Assembly: GCA_024409025.1 (NCBI GenBank)
Contig: JAKSUM010000023.1
Coordinates: 1-9,942, forward strand
DNA from: a bacterium
GTDB taxonomy: Bacteria > Vulcanimicrobiota > CADAWZ01
Reading direction: 5' to 3'
DNA length: 9,942 nucleotides
Part shown: piece after piece, positions 1 through 7,038 of the stretch
Layout: each line of letters starts with the position of its first letter
Numbering within the stretch: the stretch's first letter is position 1
Made by a program: the position numbers and the translations under genes
Notes under the pieces: generated by a model
What the model was told of the DNA's origin: nothing
Database searches by the model: none
What the model saw: only the letters and a program-made list of their open reading frames with translations

Positions 1-1856
1 CTTTCTGTTTTCTTCGACAGCTTGCAGGGGATGGAATTCAGCAGATTTTTTCATACAGGGCGGAGATAAAAAGCTCAAGGATTATAAAGAAAATATCCTA
101 TGCCTTTAATATGGCAGAGAATTTTGGAAATCAGATTGCCTTCTTTATACAGGTTTCATTCCCTTCTGAGGTGGCAAAGGAAAATAAGGATAAAAAATAT
201 ATTGCGGGAATGAAAAAATATCTTGCCTCTGTAATGGCAGAATATCTTATTTCAGAGACATCTGAAAGAAAAGAGCATCTTAATGCCTGCGGAGCCGGCG
301 TTGCTTTTGTGCCTGAAGCATGCCCTAACATCGGAAAATGCTGTTCATATATATTTAAGGATAAAAAAACAGGCAAAATGCGCTATACTGATTTTGGCGG
401 AGGAGACTATTCATATGAAGGCAAGGAATGGTATCAGATTCCTTTAATTACAAAGAAGCCCTACTGGTCGTCTCCTTATACGGGCGAAGGAACAAACAGG
501 CTTTTGATGACATATGCGGTTCCTGTAATCGTTGATGATAATGTTGTTGCTGTTGTATGTATTGATGTTGCCATAGATGATTTGATTGATATTCTTGAAC
601 GCCGGAATAATGAGGAAAATCCTTTGGGATACAGCTTCTTTATTTCTAATGATCGGTATGCCATGGGATCAATGAAAATGAGGGCTATTTCCGGAAATTC
701 CGGAATTGTTGATTTTAAACATCTTATGGAATCAGCATCAGCATCTAAAAATAAGATTTTGAAGGAATATGCGGAGTATATTATCAAATCGGATAAAAGA
801 TGGGACGAAATAATAGTTAGGCCTAATTTTGAAGAGGAGATGATAGAGTTAAGAGAGCGTAATCAGGAAATGATTAAGGCTTTGGAAGATCCTGTCATCG
901 GGACGAGGGCAATTTATTATTTTACCCCTATAAACGGAATGACTTTTGTCATGGCAATGCCTGAAAGCGCAATGGCTCCTGTAATAAGCGGAATGCAGAC
1001 GAAGCTAGCATGTGTGCTTGTCGGAATACTTGTTTTTATGATTCCATGCATTCTTGTATTTGCTAATTTTGCATCGTCACATATGAATGATCTGAAGGTT
1101 CAGGCAGATAAGTTTATTGACGGCGATTATGAATATATGATTCCTGAAAAAAAGTATCCTCCTGTTATATCCGAGCTTATAGGCGATTCATATGAGGTTG
1201 CTGTCGTTGCAGGGACTATGAATTCTTTAGGAAGCAGCCTTAAAAAGAGCTTTGAGGAGATTGAGACAGCAAAAAGAGAGATTATAAAACGCCTTGCCAT
1301 TGCTTCGGAATATAGGGACAGCGATACAGGAAAGCATATTCTGAGGGTCGGAGGCTATTCGGAGGTGCTTGCAGAGCTTGCCGGAATAAACCATAAGCAG
1401 GCTGAAATAATCAAAGAGGCGTCTACCATGCATGATGTCGGTAAGATAGGCATTCCTGATGCAATACTTCTTAAAAACGGACGTTTGAGCAATGATGAAT
1501 ATTCTCTTATGAAGACTCATGCGGAGATTGGCGGAAAAATACTGTCCGGAAGCGAATCGCCTCTGCTTGTTACCGCAGAAAAAATAGCCGTTTCCCATCA
1601 TGAAAAATGGGACGGAAGCGGATATCCGGCGGGCCTTAAGGGAGAAAGCATACCTATAGAGGGAAGAATTGTTGCAATATGCGATGTTTTCGCCGCCTTG
1701 ACGACGGAAAGACCCTATAAGAAGGCATGGAGCATTGAAAAGGTTTTGCAGCTTATTGATTCTGAAAAGGGCAGGGGATTTGAACATAAGCTTGTTGATT
1801 TGTTTATATCAAACAAGGAGAGGTTTATAGCCATTAAAGAGAAAATAGGCAATTAG
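1..1856 (+). CDS. dCache-HAMP-HD-GYP sensor phosphodiesterase, 5' end outside window
   Basis: Predicted membrane-bound c-di-GMP phosphodiesterase with an external sensor domain. The frame (first full codon at base 3) is open to the left edge, with 617 residues visible. The ATG at 111 has no Shine-Dalgarno, and the codons before it read as the helix expected at the start of a Cache domain, so the real start and first membrane helix lie upstream. Numbered from Met 111: residues 1-290 are a double-Cache domain (EGKEWYQIPL, KPYWSSPYTGEG, then a YAVPV strand); 297-320 are a membrane helix; about 325-390 are HAMP-like; 395-581 are HD-GYP. Expected HD-GYP residues are present: E400, H409, H441-D442, H470, H496-H497, D501, the GSGYP at 502-506 and D525. 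The DAL motif reads AAL. Hydrolysis of c-di-GMP is inferred from the family. Four cysteines (60, 71, 77, 78) in the sensor are unusual. It ends at a strong terminator and faces a convergent gene. Confidence 0.93.
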   Translation, partial: FCFLRQLAGDGIQQIFSYRAEIKSSRIIKKISYAFNMAENFGNQIAFFIQVSFPSEVAKENKDKKYIAGMKKYLASVMAEYLISETSERKEHLNACGAGVAFVPEACPNIGKCCSYIFKDKKTGKMRYTDFGGGDYSYEGKEWYQIPLITKKPYWSSPYTGEGTNRLLMTYAVPVIVDDNVVAVVCIDVAIDDLIDILERRNNEENPLGYSFFISNDRYAMGSMKMRAISGNSGIVDFKHLMESASASKNKILKEYAEYIIKSDKRWDEIIVRPNFEEEMIELRERNQEMIKALEDPVIGTRAIYYFTPINGMTFVMAMPESAMAPVISGMQTKLACVLVGILVFMIPCILVFANFASSHMNDLKVQADKFIDGDYEYMIPEKKYPPVISELIGDSYEVAVVAGTMNSLGSSLKKSFEEIETAKREIIKRLAIASEYRDSDTGKHILRVGGYSEVLAELAGINHKQAEIIKEASTMHDVGKIGIPDAILLKNGRLSNDEYSLMKTHAEIGGKILSGSESPLLVTAEKIAVSHHEKWDGSGYPAGLKGESIPIEGRIVAICDVFAALTTERPYKKAWSIEKVLQLIDSEKGRGFEHKLVDLFISNKERFIAIKEKIGN

Positions 1857-1863
1857 AATGTAA

Positions 1864-1905
1864 AAATAAATAAGACCGGATTTTTTAATCCGGTCTTATT
1901 TATTT
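1864..1905. terminator. Bidirectional intrinsic terminator between convergent genes
   Basis: A perfect 17-bp inverted repeat (1864-1880 and 1889-1905, right arm TCCGGTCTTATTTATTT) encloses an 8-base loop, TTTTTTAA. The GC-rich core is ACCGGA/TCCGGT, flanked by A-rich and T-rich sequence on both sides, so it can work in both directions. It lies 8 bases after the stop of the rightward HD-GYP gene. The TAA stop of the leftward gene (1904-1906) overlaps its outer arm. Confidence 0.93.
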
Positions 1906-3235
1906 ACGTGATTATTTTTCTTCTTGCTGCTGCAAGCTTTCTTGCCCTTGCGTCTTCAGGTGTTTCGCTGACGTTTATCTCTTCGCCATTTTCTGAATAG
2001 GATTTCATTTTTACAATATTTGTATCAGGTATAAGCGTCAGAGGGGCTGAATATTGTCTTTTAGGCTGCTGGGCTGCGTCTGATTTCTGTTTTGGAGCTT
2101 CTTCCTCTTGAACTTCTTCCGGCTTTTTAAATGATGCCAGCTTAAGGGCAAGAGCTTCCCGTTTTTTCTGAAAATGTTCGTTTTTCTTTTCCTGAAGCGT
2201 CTGTTTTTCCTTTTCCTCGTTTTTTTCCTGTGCTTTTTTTGAAGCTATGAATGTCCAGGTTTTTGCATCTATTGCAAGCTGGTTCAGGCTGGTTCTGGTT
2301 ACCTTCAGGGTTCCGTCCTCAATCGTAAGTATGCCGGCATTGTCTTTTTCGAAGAACTGTACTGACCATGGGATTTCTTCTTCCTGAAGAGTCTCAAATG
2401 ACGCATAGTATTTTGTATAATTATCAAATGTCTTGATTATTATTTCAGGAACATCATTTTTTATTGCTATAAAATCATTGCCAAGATATATAAACTGCCA
2501 TCCCGGCTTCATTTCTATTTTTGAAGATTCTTCGTTTATCGGGATTATTTTCAGATGTCTTCCATATTCGTCTTCGAATTCAGTCGCAATAGTTCCGCAT
2601 ACATTTATTTTAAGCTGTTTTATAAAGGAGCCCGGAGGAAGTATTTCTTCTTTGAACAGCTCGGAATTTTTTATTTTTGCGGAAGAAAGCTTTATAGAAC
2701 CGTCTTTCATTGGCTCTGCAACGGCAATCCATATGAAATCGGAAGATATTGCCCATTTGAATTTTGATGCATCAGCGGCTGGCGACAGATTTTCAAAATA
2801 TTCCGTTTTTTCTCTGGTCTCAATGTTTATGAATGATATTACATTCCTTGTCATATGCTTTTTAAGGCCCGGAATCATGAAAAAAGCCTGTATTTTGTCT
2901 GTTGGCGACATGGCTTTCTGGCTTATTCCTGCGCATATATACGTTCCCTGCGCGCTCATCTCTATTTTTGTTATGGCTGAATCTGCATTTTGAAGCTCAT
3001 GCTTTGAAATGAACGGCACTGGCATTGCAGGCTCAGATACTGACGGTGGGATTATCATTATGTCGTTCTCTGAGGCTGCGGCGATATGCCCGCTGTTTGA
3101 AACGCTTAAAATTGAAAATAAGGCAAAAGGTAATGATCTTGTATATATTTCCCCATTTTCGTTTGCTATTGTTATTGAATTGTCTTTATGCATTACGCAG
3201 AATCTGCCGTTTCTGCTTGCCTTGAATTTATACAT
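1904..3235 (-). CDS. Unknown protein, beta-propeller-like with charged coiled-coil tail
   Basis: I do not recognise this 443-residue protein. Residues 1 to about 330 alternate short hydrophobic strands with polar turns, in the style of WD40/YVTN propellers (for example NGRFCVMHKDNSITIANENG at the start, SGHIAAASENDIMII, and DGTLKVTRTSLNQLAI near the end). Residues 333 to about 392 are very rich in Lys, Glu and Gln and probably form a coiled coil. A short tail ends in basic ARARKLAAARRK. There is no signal peptide or membrane segment, so it is probably cytosolic. I chose Met 3235 because the fold starts there. An ATG at 3301 would add 22 residues, partly encoded by a run of ten A/T, and neither start has a good Shine-Dalgarno. 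It is divergent from the F420-ligase-like gene and convergent with the HD-GYP gene. A scaffold role is possible but is only a guess. Confidence 0.8.
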   Translation of the reverse strand: MYKFKASRNGRFCVMHKDNSITIANENGEIYTRSLPFALFSILSVSNSGHIAAASENDIMIIPPSVSEPAMPVPFISKHELQNADSAITKIEMSAQGTYICAGISQKAMSPTDKIQAFFMIPGLKKHMTRNVISFINIETREKTEYFENLSPAADASKFKWAISSDFIWIAVAEPMKDGSIKLSSAKIKNSELFKEEILPPGSFIKQLKINVCGTIATEFEDEYGRHLKIIPINEESSKIEMKPGWQFIYLGNDFIAIKNDVPEIIIKTFDNYTKYYASFETLQEEEIPWSVQFFEKDNAGILTIEDGTLKVTRTSLNQLAIDAKTWTFIASKKAQEKNEEKEKQTLQEKKNEHFQKKREALALKLASFKKPEEVQEEEAPKQKSDAAQQPKRQYSAPLTLIPDTNIVKMKSYSENGEEINVSETPEDARARKLAAARRKIIT

Positions 3236-3341
3236 AATTGTCAAAAATTCTTTTATTGTTTTGTTTTTCCCTCTCAAAGAAGGAAATAAAAAAAAAATCA
3301 TTAAATTCAGAGAGTCAGATAAAATAAAAAGAGGTGCTTTT
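3236..3341. other. AT-rich divergent intergenic spacer
   Basis: This spacer separates two divergently transcribed genes and should hold promoters for both. It includes a run of ten A (3288-3297). TAAAAT at 3320-3325 resembles a -10 box, but no -35 is suitably spaced and it lies too close to the next ribosome binding site. I cannot name a convincing promoter for either direction. If the leftward gene starts at 3301, part of this stretch is coding. Confidence 0.4.
3331..3336 (+). promoter_or_regulatory. Ribosome binding site that fixes the start at 3342
   Basis: GAGGTG lies 5 bases upstream of ATG 3342. The same frame is open further upstream to an ATG at 3009, but that extension is antisense to the leftward gene and has no ribosome binding site. 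Confidence 0.75.
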
Positions 3342-4544
3342 ATGTTATTTTATTTAGCTTGCGCCATTGGGGTAATAGCAATTTTCGCCGTGCTTTTCTA
3401 TGCTGCCGGTAGAATAATGGCGGCTCAGCATGGCGACTGTAATATATTTCTTGATACGGAAGAGATTTCCGAGCGTCGCATCGAAAAGGATGGGACTTCA
3501 ATGAAGCTGTATTTTGACATTCCATTTAAAAATACAGGAAAGCAGCATGGTCTTATCATCGATTGTGATGCAAGACTTCAGCCTAAAGGCGACATATTCC
3601 GCTTTAATGAGATTTCATGCAGGGTTATAAACAAGTCAAACGTAAGATTTGACGGATATTGGGAAGGTCTTGTTCTGAAGCCTTCAAAAACGGCTGTTCT
3701 AAGAGTGATTCTTTCCGTAGCAGGAAAATTTAATGAAGAGGATTTTGAGAATTTTACTGTCGATATCCTTGCGAGATATTATGGCAGGGGCCTTATGAAG
3801 TTTAAGAGGACCGAGATAAAGCTTGCCTTAAAGGATTTTGTGAAGTCGGAATCGCCCATAGATCTTGCCGCAATGTTTCCTGATGCCGGAAAGAAACAGG
3901 AAAGGGAAGTCCCTGCCGACATAAAATCCCTTACTGTTCCTGTCAGGACCCATATTCTTATGCCTGGCGAGAAGCTTTCGGATATCATTGAAAAATATGT
4001 AAAGCCTGAAGAGAGAAAACATATATTTACTATAGCTGAGAGCGCTCTTGCCATTATACAGGGAAGAGTATATTATGTTGATGATGTCAATCCCGGACCT
4101 CTTGCTGTCCATCTGAGCCATTTTTTCAAGATGGATTCAAGCCTCTCTTCTCCATATAGCATGAAGAAGGCCATGGATGAGGCAGGAGCGTTAAGGATTA
4201 TAGCTGCCGTGATTATTGGAATGATAGGAAGATGTATAGGAAGATCCGGGGATTTCTACAGGGTTGCTGGAAAGGATGTTACTGTAATCGATGACTGTAC
4301 TGGCACTCTTCCTCCTTTTGACAAGTATATTGTCATGGGACCTGCTGATATGAAAAAGGAAATGGAGAGGGTTAAGGAAGAGACCGGAATGGATGCGGCT
4401 ATTATAGACGCAAACGATCTTCATAAGGTTGACGTGCTTACCCAGACCGGAGATCTTAAAGCACATCTTGAAAGGGCTATGGAGTATAATCCCGCAGGCA
4501 ACGGAAACGAGCAGACTCCCATAGTTCTTATAAAAAAATCATAG
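3342..4544 (+). CDS. Membrane-anchored F420-0:gamma-glutamyl ligase-like protein
   Basis: This protein has 400 residues in three parts. Residues 2-25 are one hydrophobic helix. Residues about 30-170 are beta-rich and resemble an Ig-like or sandwich domain (KLYFDIPFKNTGKQHGLII, then KTAVLRVILSV). Residues about 199-385 match the F420_ligase (CofE) family: VPVRTHILMPGEKLSDIIEK, then ESALAIIQGR, a PGPLAVHLSHFF stretch, PYSMKKAMDEAGALRIIAAV, YRVAGKDVTVIDD, TLPPFDKYIVMGP and DAAIIDANDL. True CofE adds glutamate to coenzyme F420-0 using GTP. Many bacteria without F420 carry relatives of unknown substrate, and this looks like one of those: the Gly-rich GIGL-like segment before the PYSM motif reads SSLSS. 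No other F420 gene is in the window. The extra N-terminal membrane and beta parts are not in CofE. A terminator and then the polytopic protein gene follow, in the same direction. Confidence 0.85.
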   Translation: MLFYLACAIGVIAIFAVLFYAAGRIMAAQHGDCNIFLDTEEISERRIEKDGTSMKLYFDIPFKNTGKQHGLIIDCDARLQPKGDIFRFNEISCRVINKSNVRFDGYWEGLVLKPSKTAVLRVILSVAGKFNEEDFENFTVDILARYYGRGLMKFKRTEIKLALKDFVKSESPIDLAAMFPDAGKKQEREVPADIKSLTVPVRTHILMPGEKLSDIIEKYVKPEERKHIFTIAESALAIIQGRVYYVDDVNPGPLAVHLSHFFKMDSSLSSPYSMKKAMDEAGALRIIAAVIIGMIGRCIGRSGDFYRVAGKDVTVIDDCTGTLPPFDKYIVMGPADMKKEMERVKEETGMDAAIIDANDLHKVDVLTQTGDLKAHLERAMEYNPAGNGNEQTPIVLIKKS

Positions 4545-4553
4545 ACACTGATG

Positions 4554-4583
4554 GCGGAGACCGTTAACGACTCCGCTTTTTTT
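4554..4583 (+). terminator. Short intrinsic terminator directly before next gene
   Basis: GCGGAG (4554-4559) pairs with CTCCGC (4571-4576), followed by seven T (4577-4583). The 11-base loop contains CGTTAACG, which can form two more base pairs. It begins 10 bases after the TAG of the F420-ligase-like gene. The T-tract runs straight into the GGAGGG of the next gene, so a terminated transcript would stop just before that ribosome binding site. Confidence 0.65.
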
Positions 4584-6990
4584 GGAGGGACGGCTGAAAG
4601 AAAGAATATGCTCCTTTGTTTCTCCTGAATCGGCAGGCAGTGAAATTTGCGAAGGATTTCCGGATAAGGAGAGCTTTCCTGAGGAATGCCCGTTCAGGAC
4701 TTTTATATTTGGAACCGGTTTCCCTGAGGGCTGCCCTTATAGGGACAATTCATTTGGAATGGGATTTCCTGAGGGCTGCCCTATCAGATATGCCCGAATG
4801 CGGGTAGGAGCTTCTCCGTTTGACGCTTATAGGGAAAAATTATCATACATAAAAAAAGAGTCCGGGAATATGGACAAGGCTCCGATTAAAGATGTCTCCG
4901 CTGTCAGGCATGTGGGGGCTGATGCTTCTTCCGAAATCCCTGAAAAGCCTAAGAGCGCTGTAATGCCGCTTGGAAAAACTATTGATCCTTTTGCGGCTTC
5001 CTCTCCGTATTTTTCAAATAAATCCGCAGAGCCGGTCTCTTACACTTCTAAGGAAGCCTGCGGCAATGATTTGTCTGCGGCAGGCGACAAAGCCGGAAAA
5101 GAATTTTTTGCCGGAAAATATATAATGGGAATAGCCGGAGCCCTGCTCTTCTTTGGCGCTGCCGTTGTTTTTCTTTCATCATATTGGGAATATATTCCCG
5201 ATATTCTCAAGCTTCTCATTATGTCAGGCACCGGAGCCGCCGTTGCCGCATTTGGCGCTTTCAGGATAAGGGCTAATGGCGGAAATCCTTTTATTTCGGC
5301 TGTTACCGGTACTGGAGCCGGACTTATTGGCATCTCCATAATGTGCGCGTATATGGCATTTCATATGATAAGTCTGAATGCAATGCTCCTGCTTATCGCA
5401 TTGTGGGCATTTTGCATGATAGGATCGTACTATTTTATTAAGCAGTTCTATACGGTCGCAATTGCCTATTATGGATCATTCTCCATATCATGTATAGCCT
5501 TCGGAAGCGACAGCTCAATGGGGACTTTTGGAGCTGTTACCGTGCTTATGGCGGTGATTGGCATTTTAATGAATATTCTTTCAAAGAAATGGATGACAGA
5601 CAGCCAACAGACTGCATGCGGATATATGAATGTTATGACGGCTGTTATACTTTCATTTTTATCTGAATCTCTCCAGTCCGATCCTGCCTGGCTTATAAGC
5701 CAGGCGGCTTTGGTATGCGGAATAATAGGCGCGCTTCATGCCGCCTATGAACATGAGAAAAATCCGTCAGGGGCGGTCATTGCATTTATATTCGCCGCAA
5801 TAGCTTCTTCTTTTGCCATATTTTCTGCATTTGAGTCTGTTTGTTCTGAATTTGCCCCTTATTTTTCGATTGTACTTTCTGCCGCAGTATTTTTTATTAT
5901 AATAAGAATATCTGAAAGAAATAAGGCGATATCAGGAGCCGTATTTTCTGCAGCATCCGTTTTTGCATCGATTCTTTCTGTTTTATTTTTAGGATGCACA
6001 GGTGTGCCGATGGGCTCGTCTCTCTTCCTTGCGATATGTCTGTGCTTCGGCAATTACTCGGAGAGAGCCGGATTTATAAGGGTGGTTGCCGGAATTGATG
6101 CGGCCCTTATTGTCATATTTTCTATGGCTGCAATAACCAAGGCGCTTTTGATTCCGTCTCTTCTTATTGCTCTCCTGCCTTCGGCTTTTGTAATGTTCAG
6201 GATATTTGACGAGTCGTTTGAGTCAAGGATTTCTTCAATGCTTGTTATTATGGCCGCTGTCACATTTGTTCCTGCACATGTCTGCTGTAATGCTTTTGCA
6301 TCGTCTTATGAGTCTGTCATTAGCGGCTTCCTGATTATTTTAAGCCTTTCTGCCGTTATTTTCTGCATTCTTCTGAGATCAGGATGGTTTGCCTGCTGGA
6401 ATGGAGATACCGGATTTGTATTAAAGCATTTCAACTCATTCTTCATGCGTACTGATTCTGATAGGATTTCTGAAAATTATTCCACGTTCTGTTGCTCATT
6501 TATGTGTCTGATTGGAATTGCCGGCATTTGCGGAGCGGCCGTATGCGGATTGTTGTCCGATTCGTTACATATATCAGGTTTCTTTCTTCTTTCATTCTTA
6601 TGGCTTTTTATTGAAATGCTTTCGCTCATGATTGCAAAAAGGCCGTCATTATATTGGGCCGGCGGTCTTTTGTCCGTGTCATTCTTATGGACGATTCTTT
6701 TATCCTGTTTTCATGTCTCCGTTTTGTCTTTCGCATCAAGCGCTGCCGGATTTTTTATAGGATTTGTCTCTGTATTCTTAGGCTTTATGAAATCAGAGAG
6801 AAGGGTAAGGTCATTCGGCATGTGGCTTAGCGTTGCAATGATTGTAAAATGCTCTCTTGCAGATGTGTTTGCTGTCTTGGGGAGCGTTGAGCCGACTGCT
6901 GTTGCGCTTTCTCTTGCTGCTGCCGGACTATGCTGCTTTGGAATAACAAGGCTGTATACATATTTTGAAAAGAGGCATGGAGAGTCATAA
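4582..6990 (+). CDS. Large polytopic membrane protein (DUF2339/DUF2157-like) with Cys-Pro repeats
   Basis: This protein has up to 802 residues. Residues 1-173 are soluble and contain three tandem 15-residue repeats of the form GFPEGCP-x-R (31-75), plus further cysteines at 10 and 23. From about 180 to 797 I count roughly 20-22 hydrophobic segments, starting with GIAGALLFFGAAVVFLSSYW and ending before a basic EKRHGES tail. One longer polar loop (about 613-633) splits the array. The first segments resemble the DUF2339 and DUF2157 families of multi-pass proteins, whose function is unknown to me beyond a likely envelope role. I see no transporter motif. No ATG precedes Met73 in frame, so initiation is probably at TTG 4582 or CTG 4594. 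The TTG start precedes the only Shine-Dalgarno; the CTG has better spacing but is a rare start. It follows the F420-ligase-like gene in the same direction, separated by a terminator, and ends at a perfect palindrome. Confidence 0.82.
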   Translation: MEGRLKERICSFVSPESAGSEICEGFPDKESFPEECPFRTFIFGTGFPEGCPYRDNSFGMGFPEGCPIRYARMRVGASPFDAYREKLSYIKKESGNMDKAPIKDVSAVRHVGADASSEIPEKPKSAVMPLGKTIDPFAASSPYFSNKSAEPVSYTSKEACGNDLSAAGDKAGKEFFAGKYIMGIAGALLFFGAAVVFLSSYWEYIPDILKLLIMSGTGAAVAAFGAFRIRANGGNPFISAVTGTGAGLIGISIMCAYMAFHMISLNAMLLLIALWAFCMIGSYYFIKQFYTVAIAYYGSFSISCIAFGSDSSMGTFGAVTVLMAVIGILMNILSKKWMTDSQQTACGYMNVMTAVILSFLSESLQSDPAWLISQAALVCGIIGALHAAYEHEKNPSGAVIAFIFAAIASSFAIFSAFESVCSEFAPYFSIVLSAAVFFIIIRISERNKAISGAVFSAASVFASILSVLFLGCTGVPMGSSLFLAICLCFGNYSERAGFIRVVAGIDAALIVIFSMAAITKALLIPSLLIALLPSAFVMFRIFDESFESRISSMLVIMAAVTFVPAHVCCNAFASSYESVISGFLIILSLSAVIFCILLRSGWFACWNGDTGFVLKHFNSFFMRTDSDRISENYSTFCCSFMCLIGIAGICGAAVCGLLSDSLHISGFFLLSFLWLFIEMLSLMIAKRPSLYWAGGLLSVSFLWTILLSCFHVSVLSFASSAAGFFIGFVSVFLGFMKSERRVRSFGMWLSVAMIVKCSLADVFAVLGSVEPTAVALSLAAAGLCCFGITRLYTYFEKRHGES
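4584..4589 (+). promoter_or_regulatory. Shine-Dalgarno candidate of the polytopic protein gene
   Basis: GGAGGG is the only strong Shine-Dalgarno near this gene's 5' end. It lies inside the frame if translation starts at TTG 4582, which makes that start doubtful. It is 4 bases upstream of an in-frame CTG at 4594. The GGAG can also pair with CTCC at 4571-4574, which is part of the preceding terminator stem. Confidence 0.5.
4672..4806 (+). repeat. Three 45-bp tandem repeats encoding FPE-x-CP-x-R units
   Basis: The units lie at 4672-4716, 4717-4761 and 4762-4806. They encode SFPEECPFRTFIFGT, GFPEGCPYRDNSFGM and GFPEGCPIRYARMRV. The first nine residues of each unit are well conserved, while the remainder drifts. 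A degenerate earlier copy may be seen at residues 23-27 (CEGFP). The exact 45-base period and in-frame conservation point to tandem duplication under selection for the CP motif. Confidence 0.85.
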
Positions 6991-7002
6991 CCGCTTTTCT
7001 GC

Positions 7003-7038
7003 AATAAAAAAAGGCTGCATATGCAGCCTTTTTTTATT
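7003..7038. terminator. Bidirectional intrinsic terminator, perfect 36-base palindrome
   Basis: Two 18-base arms (7003-7020 and 7021-7038) match perfectly with no spacer: AAT, seven A, GGCTGCAT and its reverse complement. In RNA the tip would open into a small loop around GCATATGC. Seven T follow the GC-rich stem on either strand. It ends both the polytopic protein gene (stop at 6988-6990) and the leftward permease gene, whose TAA (7034-7036) lies inside the arm. Confidence 0.94.

Noticed and set aside
111..113. ATG 111 as the start of the HD-GYP gene
   Set aside because: The frame stays open to base 3, the upstream codons fit a Cache-domain helix, and there is no ribosome binding site. The gene is cut by the window edge.
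1227..1787. Leftward 186-codon open frame
   Set aside because: It is antisense to the HD-GYP domain, whose motifs are all intact, so it is a shadow.
2433..2993. Rightward 186-codon open frame
   Set aside because: It lies wholly antisense to the propeller-like gene, has no ribosome binding site and reads like no known protein. The leftward gene ends at a well-placed terminator.
3320..3325. TAAAAT as a -10 promoter element
   Set aside because: No matching -35 lies 16-18 bases upstream, and transcription would start within the ribosome binding site.
3009..3341. N-terminal extension of the F420-ligase-like gene
   Set aside because: It is antisense to the leftward gene, lacks a ribosome binding site, and would place about 110 unrelated residues before a clear start with GAGGTG.
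3342..4544. Proof of coenzyme F420 biosynthesis in this organism
   Set aside because: Family members are common in bacteria without F420, the loop is divergent and no other F420 gene is visible, so only the fold is claimed.
4616..4807. 63-codon open frame over the repeat region
   Set aside because: Its apparent repeats (LRAAL) are only the Cys-Pro repeats read in another frame, and the frame of the large membrane protein continues through it.
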